The notes under the pieces: model-generated
What the model was told of the DNA's origin: nothing
Databases searched by the model: none
Seen by the model: only the letters and a program-made list of their open reading frames with translations
Translations under genes and position numbers: made by a program
Part shown: positions 59,906 through 64,000 of the stretch, piece by piece
How positions within the stretch are numbered: the stretch's first letter is position 1
Layout: every line of letters starts with the position of its first letter
DNA from: JAGPCK01 sp964535575
GTDB lineage: Bacteria > Bacteroidota > Bacteroidia > UKL13-3
Direction: 5' to 3'
Assembly (NCBI GenBank): GCA_964535575.1
Contig: CAZHTC010000003.1
Span: forward strand, 283,538-347,537
Length of the DNA: 64,000 nucleotides

Positions 59906-60306
59906 TTTTTCAGCATTTTTCCAAATGAAAATCCGGCAATCAACCATCCGCTTATCAGACAAACTCCACCAATGGGAGTAATGGCACCCAGCCAACGCAA
60001 ACTGATGTCAGTAAACAATGGCGCAGCACTCATGACATATAAACTGATGCAAAAAACTGAGAGCCCTGTGAGGATAAGCATTCGAATAATGGAGAAACGC
60101 GGAAGGTTGTAGTGCGCATGAGCCACTCCAAGGATGAGCAGAGCAAGTGCATTATACATGTGATACCTCGCGGCTGTCTCAAAAATTTCCAATTCACGTT
60201 CTCCTACTTTCCCTGAGAGGCCATGTTTTCCAAAAGCACCTAAGGCTATGGCAGCACTAATTAAATAAGCGGCCAGTTGCATGGTTTTGATTCCTTGTTG
60301 TTGCAT
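59902..60306 (-). CDS. DUF423 membrane protein
   Basis: 134 residues with four predicted transmembrane helices. The DUF423 pattern is LISAAIALGAFGKHGL, then FETAARYHMYNALALLILG, then a late ITPIGGVCLISGWL. Function unknown. The ATG could be 60306 or the internal one at 60282. It heads the DUF423-sixA-priA operon, with overlapping stop/start codons to sixA. Confidence 0.9.
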   Translation of the reverse strand: MQQQGIKTMQLAAYLISAAIALGAFGKHGLSGKVGERELEIFETAARYHMYNALALLILGVAHAHYNLPRFSIIRMLILTGLSVFCISLYVMSAAPLFTDISLRWLGAITPIGGVCLISGWLIAGFSFGKMLKK

Positions 60307-60387
60307 TCTACTTTACTATACAGCTTGTTGACAAATAACAGCAATTTATAACCTTTTTAAAAGGAATTTTGAGAGAACGTAAATTAG

Positions 60388-63120
60388 ATGAATAAGTCGC
60401 TGGTTTTAGGGGTAATAATTACTGCATCCATTATCGGAGGGCTTATCTATTATTTTTACAATACACAGGTAAGCGTGCGTGAAACCCCCGCCTTAGAGGC
60501 TGTTCCGGATGATGCCGCCATAGTTTTTGAAATAAATGATGCTTCGCAAGGCTGGGCAAATTTGTATAATACCGGCATGTGGAAGGATTTGAAAAAATCA
60601 GATGATTTCAATCAATTCAGCGCAAAACTGGTTTCTTTAGACTCTATGGTTTTCAACAATGCCGACTTCAGAAAGGTATTGAAGAACTATAAACTGTTTT
60701 TCTCCATTCATCCCTCACCCTCCGGAAAACTGCAATACCTCTTCGTAATTGAACTCAATAAAAAACTGGATCTCGACTATATTGACAAGTGGCTGAAACA
60801 AAATGCAGGTAAGGGAACATCTGTAGGCAACCGTGTTTTTAACAAGGTTAAGATTCATGAGTTGAACGATGAGCAAAAACATCCTGTGCTTTCGTTCACT
60901 ATTTACGATGGGTTACTTATGTTCTCCGAAACAGGTTCGCTGGTTGATGATGCGCTTCGAAAAATGATTTCGGGTACGGCCGAGCAAAAGAAAATTTTTG
61001 AGCCGGTACGTACACTTACAACACCCAACGTACAGGCCAATATTTACCTTAATTACGCAAACCTGCCCGCCTTTTTCCGTTGTTTCAGCAATAAACAAAA
61101 CCCAACTTTATTTAATTTTATAAGAGATTTTGCCAATACATCAGCACTCGACCTCAGGGTGAATCAGGCAGGCATTTTACTTACCGGAGTAACCAATACC
61201 AGCATCAAACAATTTAACTACCTTGATTTGTTCAGGCTGCAAATGCCGCAAAAAAATACCATCACCAAACTGGTGCCCAATTCCACTGCTTTTATGTTGC
61301 ATATGGGTATTGGAGATCCTGTTTCTTTTACCAAAGACCTGAAAGAGTTTTTATCTTCCAAAGGATTAACCAATGAGTACCGTAACTTTTCTGATAGTCT
61401 CTTTAACCTGTATAAAATACGGGTTGAAGAAAACCTGATTCCGGTAATGGGCAATGAAGTGGCACTGGTGATGAATGAAAATACTTCAGTTGATTACACC
61501 CGCGATATTTATGCGGTTATAAAATCAACCAATAAGGAAATAGCGCAACAAAATATCGGGAATCTTAAGCGTGCTGTGGCTGCAAAAGGGAGTGCCGATT
61601 CGGTATCCATTACATACAACGGAATTCAGGTGAGCCGCCTGCCGCTGGGCAATTACCTTAAACTTATTTACGGAGGAATATTCAATGAAATTCAATCACC
61701 GTTTATTGCGGTGCTTGATGAATATGTGGTAATGGCCAATAACTACAACACCCTGAAGCAGGTGATTGACGGATATAAAGACGGGCAAACACTTATAAAC
61801 AGCGAAAGTTATAAAACCTATGCTGATATTAATGCTTCGCCTGCCAATGTTTCGGTGATGTTTAATATTCCTAAATGTTTATTTTTACCTTCGGTATCGG
61901 GTTCCGAAGGAATTATCAGCAGCATCAGCCGCAATCAGGCGTTTTATAAAAAATTTGAGTACGTAACACTGCAGTACAGCAGCACCAACAATAAAATGTT
62001 CTACTCTAATATCAATTACAAATTTGCCCAGTCGTTTACCGAAGAAACCCGCAAATTGTGGAATGTACAGTTGGATACTACTCCGGCTATTAAACCCTAT
62101 GTACTCTATGATTCGGAAACGCGGCAATATGTGGTGCTGGTGCAGGATGTGCTCAATACTGTTTACCTATATGAAAACAATGGAAACCTGCGCTGGGATA
62201 AAAAACTGGAAGGCCGAATTATGGGCGATATTGTGGAGGTAGATGCGATGAACAACGGTCAGCGGCAGTACCTGTTTAACACTGCCGACTATGTGTACCT
62301 GCTTGATGCCGCAGGACGAAATATGTTGAATTACCCAATGAAACTTGGAGCCAAAGCCTCGGCAGGACTTACCGTGTTGAAACCTGATACAGGCGATATT
62401 CGCTATTATATTCCCTGCGAAAACCAGAATGCTTATGGATATTCGGTAAAAGGAAAATTGCTTGACGGCTGGAATCCGCGTACCCTGGAATACAACGTGG
62501 CTTACCGCATTCGTACTTTCCGTATGGGGTCACGGCAGTTTTTGTACTCATCAACAGAGCGGGGAACTTTGTATATATGGCAACAAAAAGGGCTGAGGGC
62601 ACCGTTTAATTATAAAAAGTCAACCGTTTTCACAACGCCTTATAGTGTAAAAGTGCTTGATACCAGTTCGGCACGTTTGTTTGCATTAGATACCAACGGA
62701 TATATTTACAGTTATATTTTCGGGGCAAAGGCCGATTCGCTCAAACCTGTTTTTGCCGGAGCCGGTAACTACATGGAAGCAATTGATGTGGATTTTGACG
62801 GCCATACTGAGTTTTTGGTTGGAGGTGCGGGCAGTTATCGCCTCCTAAGCGAAAGTGGGAAAGAAATTTCGCGCCTTAATGCCGATGACACTGCAGCCAC
62901 CGAACCATTTTTTGTTGAACTCAACGGAAAACTGAAAATAGGAATGGCTTCCCCTGCTCACAATAAGGTGTATTTATTTCACAGCAATGGTACCGCGTAT
63001 TCCTCGTTCCCGGTAAACGGGGTAACCTCTTTTATGACCTCTGATTTTTACCAGAACGGAAACCGCTACATGGTGGTGGGCGACACGCACGGGTATATTA
63101 ACCTGTACCTGCTCAAATAA
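60388..63120 (+). CDS. Large membrane-anchored protein, DUF3352-like N-part with beta-propeller-like C-part
   Basis: 910 residues. An N-terminal membrane helix (about 4-25, LVLGVIITASIIGGLIYYFY) anchors it, with the rest outside the inner membrane. Residues ~40-560 resemble DUF3352-type sequence (PDDAAIVFEIND; LPLGNYLKLIYGGIFNEI). From ~590 the text becomes a series of short strand repeats ending in W/Y-D-N motifs (YLFNTADYVYLLDAAGRNM; RLFALDTNGYIYSYIF; HEFLVGGAGSY-like), consistent with a beta-propeller. No enzyme motif is visible. I cannot assign a function. Confidence 0.75.
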   Translation: MNKSLVLGVIITASIIGGLIYYFYNTQVSVRETPALEAVPDDAAIVFEINDASQGWANLYNTGMWKDLKKSDDFNQFSAKLVSLDSMVFNNADFRKVLKNYKLFFSIHPSPSGKLQYLFVIELNKKLDLDYIDKWLKQNAGKGTSVGNRVFNKVKIHELNDEQKHPVLSFTIYDGLLMFSETGSLVDDALRKMISGTAEQKKIFEPVRTLTTPNVQANIYLNYANLPAFFRCFSNKQNPTLFNFIRDFANTSALDLRVNQAGILLTGVTNTSIKQFNYLDLFRLQMPQKNTITKLVPNSTAFMLHMGIGDPVSFTKDLKEFLSSKGLTNEYRNFSDSLFNLYKIRVEENLIPVMGNEVALVMNENTSVDYTRDIYAVIKSTNKEIAQQNIGNLKRAVAAKGSADSVSITYNGIQVSRLPLGNYLKLIYGGIFNEIQSPFIAVLDEYVVMANNYNTLKQVIDGYKDGQTLINSESYKTYADINASPANVSVMFNIPKCLFLPSVSGSEGIISSISRNQAFYKKFEYVTLQYSSTNNKMFYSNINYKFAQSFTEETRKLWNVQLDTTPAIKPYVLYDSETRQYVVLVQDVLNTVYLYENNGNLRWDKKLEGRIMGDIVEVDAMNNGQRQYLFNTADYVYLLDAAGRNMLNYPMKLGAKASAGLTVLKPDTGDIRYYIPCENQNAYGYSVKGKLLDGWNPRTLEYNVAYRIRTFRMGSRQFLYSSTERGTLYIWQQKGLRAPFNYKKSTVFTTPYSVKVLDTSSARLFALDTNGYIYSYIFGAKADSLKPVFAGAGNYMEAIDVDFDGHTEFLVGGAGSYRLLSESGKEISRLNADDTAATEPFFVELNGKLKIGMASPAHNKVYLFHSNGTAYSSFPVNGVTSFMTSDFYQNGNRYMVVGDTHGYINLYLLK

Positions 63121-63123
63121 TTG

Positions 63124-63951
63124 TTACAACGCTATATGTTTTGATTGAACAGCTTTGCCAAAAAAAATGGCAGCATGGCGGTCGAAATTTTCGGTGTCAT
63201 CGGTGGTAAGGAATTCGCGTGTTCCGTTTTTACTGCAAAGTGCCTCCATTTCGGGGTGACGATACAGGTAACTGCCCAGACTATGCGCCACAATTTCTCC
63301 CTGCGAGAGAACCGATACCTGCGGGGGTAAATATTTTTTTATTTTTTCAATAAGAAGCGGGTAGTGGGTGCAGCCCAAAATCACCGTATCAATTAAAGGT
63401 GATTGCTGCATCAGGTGGTCAATATTTTTTTTGATAAAGTAGTCGGCACCGGGGCTGTTAAATTCATTATTCTCCACTAATGGAACCCACATCGGGCAGG
63501 CTTCCTGAAATACATTCACATCCGGGAAAAATTTGTGCAACTCAACGGGATATGATTGCGATGCTACCGTACCCGATGTACCCAGCACACCAATATGTTT
63601 GCTGGTAGAGAAATTTCCTGCCAGTTCGGTGGTTGGCCGTATCACCCCCAATACCCGCAGCGAGGAATTGAGGTGAGGTAAATCTTTTTGCTGAATGGTG
63701 CGCAGGGCTTTGGCCGAGGCGGTATTGCAGGCTAAAATAACCAGACTGCACCCGCGGCTAAAGAGCAGATTTACGCACTCAAGGGTGTAGTGGTACACTG
63801 TTTCGAATGAGCGGTTACCATAGGGTGCCCGGGCATTATCGCCTAAATACAAATAGTCGTATTGCGGCAATTGCTCCACAAAGTTTTTAAGTACGGTAAG
63901 TCCGCCATACCCCGAATCAAATACCCCGATTGGCCCTGCTTTTTCTGCCAT
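63124..63951 (-). CDS. murI: Glutamate racemase
   Basis: 275 residues. GVFDSGYGGLTVLKNF at the start, the first catalytic Cys in VILACNTASAKAL, and the second in ILGCTHYPLLIEK. It makes D-glutamate for peptidoglycan. Start ATG 63951. A near-consensus CACCTTTG box (63956-63963) lies 4 nt upstream. The stop is 3 bp from the convergent DUF3352-like gene. The remaining 49 bp to the window end hold no gene. Confidence 0.97.
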   Translation of the reverse strand: MAEKAGPIGVFDSGYGGLTVLKNFVEQLPQYDYLYLGDNARAPYGNRSFETVYHYTLECVNLLFSRGCSLVILACNTASAKALRTIQQKDLPHLNSSLRVLGVIRPTTELAGNFSTSKHIGVLGTSGTVASQSYPVELHKFFPDVNVFQEACPMWVPLVENNEFNSPGADYFIKKNIDHLMQQSPLIDTVILGCTHYPLLIEKIKKYLPPQVSVLSQGEIVAHSLGSYLYRHPEMEALCSKNGTREFLTTDDTENFDRHAAIFFGKAVQSKHIAL

Positions 63952-64000
63952 GTTTCAAAGGTGCGGTAAAGCCGGTTTTTTTCCAAATGCAATATTTGGG

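Noticed and set aside
1..64000. CRISPR array, prophage or insertion sequence
   Set aside because: I saw no regularly spaced repeats, no integrase or transposase, and no tail or capsid genes.

Overview
This window looks like chromosomal core sequence from a member of the Bacteroidota. The evidence is: two proteins ending in type IX secretion (T9SS) sorting domains; many Bacteroidota-type -7 promoter elements (TAnnTTTG) and few Shine-Dalgarno motifs; DUF4476 and DUF5683 proteins; ATP-type PEP carboxykinase; and a parA-parB-DUF5683-dapB-lepB cluster. I cannot name a genus. I see no prophage, insertion sequence, CRISPR array or antibiotic-resistance island, and every assigned gene reads as intact. 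The first gene is cut by the left edge.

Layout. 1-8.3 kb: OmpA-like protein, SpoU-type RNA methyltransferase, mutS, tRNA-Gly(GCC), tRNA-Leu(TAA), CorA-type transporter, saccharopine dehydrogenase-like enzyme, cytidine deaminase and an outer-membrane barrel. 8.3-18.3 kb (mostly minus strand): a T9SS-secreted M4 metallopeptidase overlapped by an upstream lipoprotein gene, then RlpA, RlmI, DUF4476, an LPP20-like lipoprotein, a serine beta-lactamase-fold lipoprotein and a beta-CASP nuclease. 18.4-22.3 kb: guaA, a periplasmic-binding-like protein and an RsmB-like methyltransferase. 22.3-24.0 kb: a tight ArsR / SRPBCC-VOC fusion / DoxX operon. 24.0-24.4 kb: a gene-free, AT-rich stretch with DnaA-box-like 9-mers, my candidate for the replication origin. 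24.4-29.6 kb: a MBL hydrolase followed by parA-parB-DUF5683-dapB-lepB.

29.7-46.9 kb is housekeeping and metabolism: GT2, NhaD, RuvB, QueG, MiaE-like hydroxylase, an orphan response regulator, an MFS transporter, free-methionine sulfoxide reductase, dipeptidyl peptidase III, ADP-forming acyl-CoA synthetase, RsmE, PEP carboxykinase and a SUI1-like factor. 47-64 kb: a T9SS beta-helix protein, a lipid kinase, a THUMP/RlmL-like methyltransferase, a small GIY-YIG protein behind a 105-bp palindrome, DnaG, a VWA-like protein, PriA, SixA, DUF423, a 910-residue membrane-anchored protein and glutamate racemase.

The main themes are replication and segregation (origin candidate, ParAB, DnaG, PriA, RuvB, MutS), RNA modification (seven enzymes) and cell-envelope proteins. 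The observations most worth following are: (1) an emfourin-like lipoprotein translationally coupled to the M4 peptidase; (2) the GIY-YIG gene with its palindrome and flanking inverted repeats; (3) the origin candidate; (4) TAnnTTTG boxes so close to start codons that many mRNAs should be leaderless or nearly so. These boxes also helped me choose several start codons.
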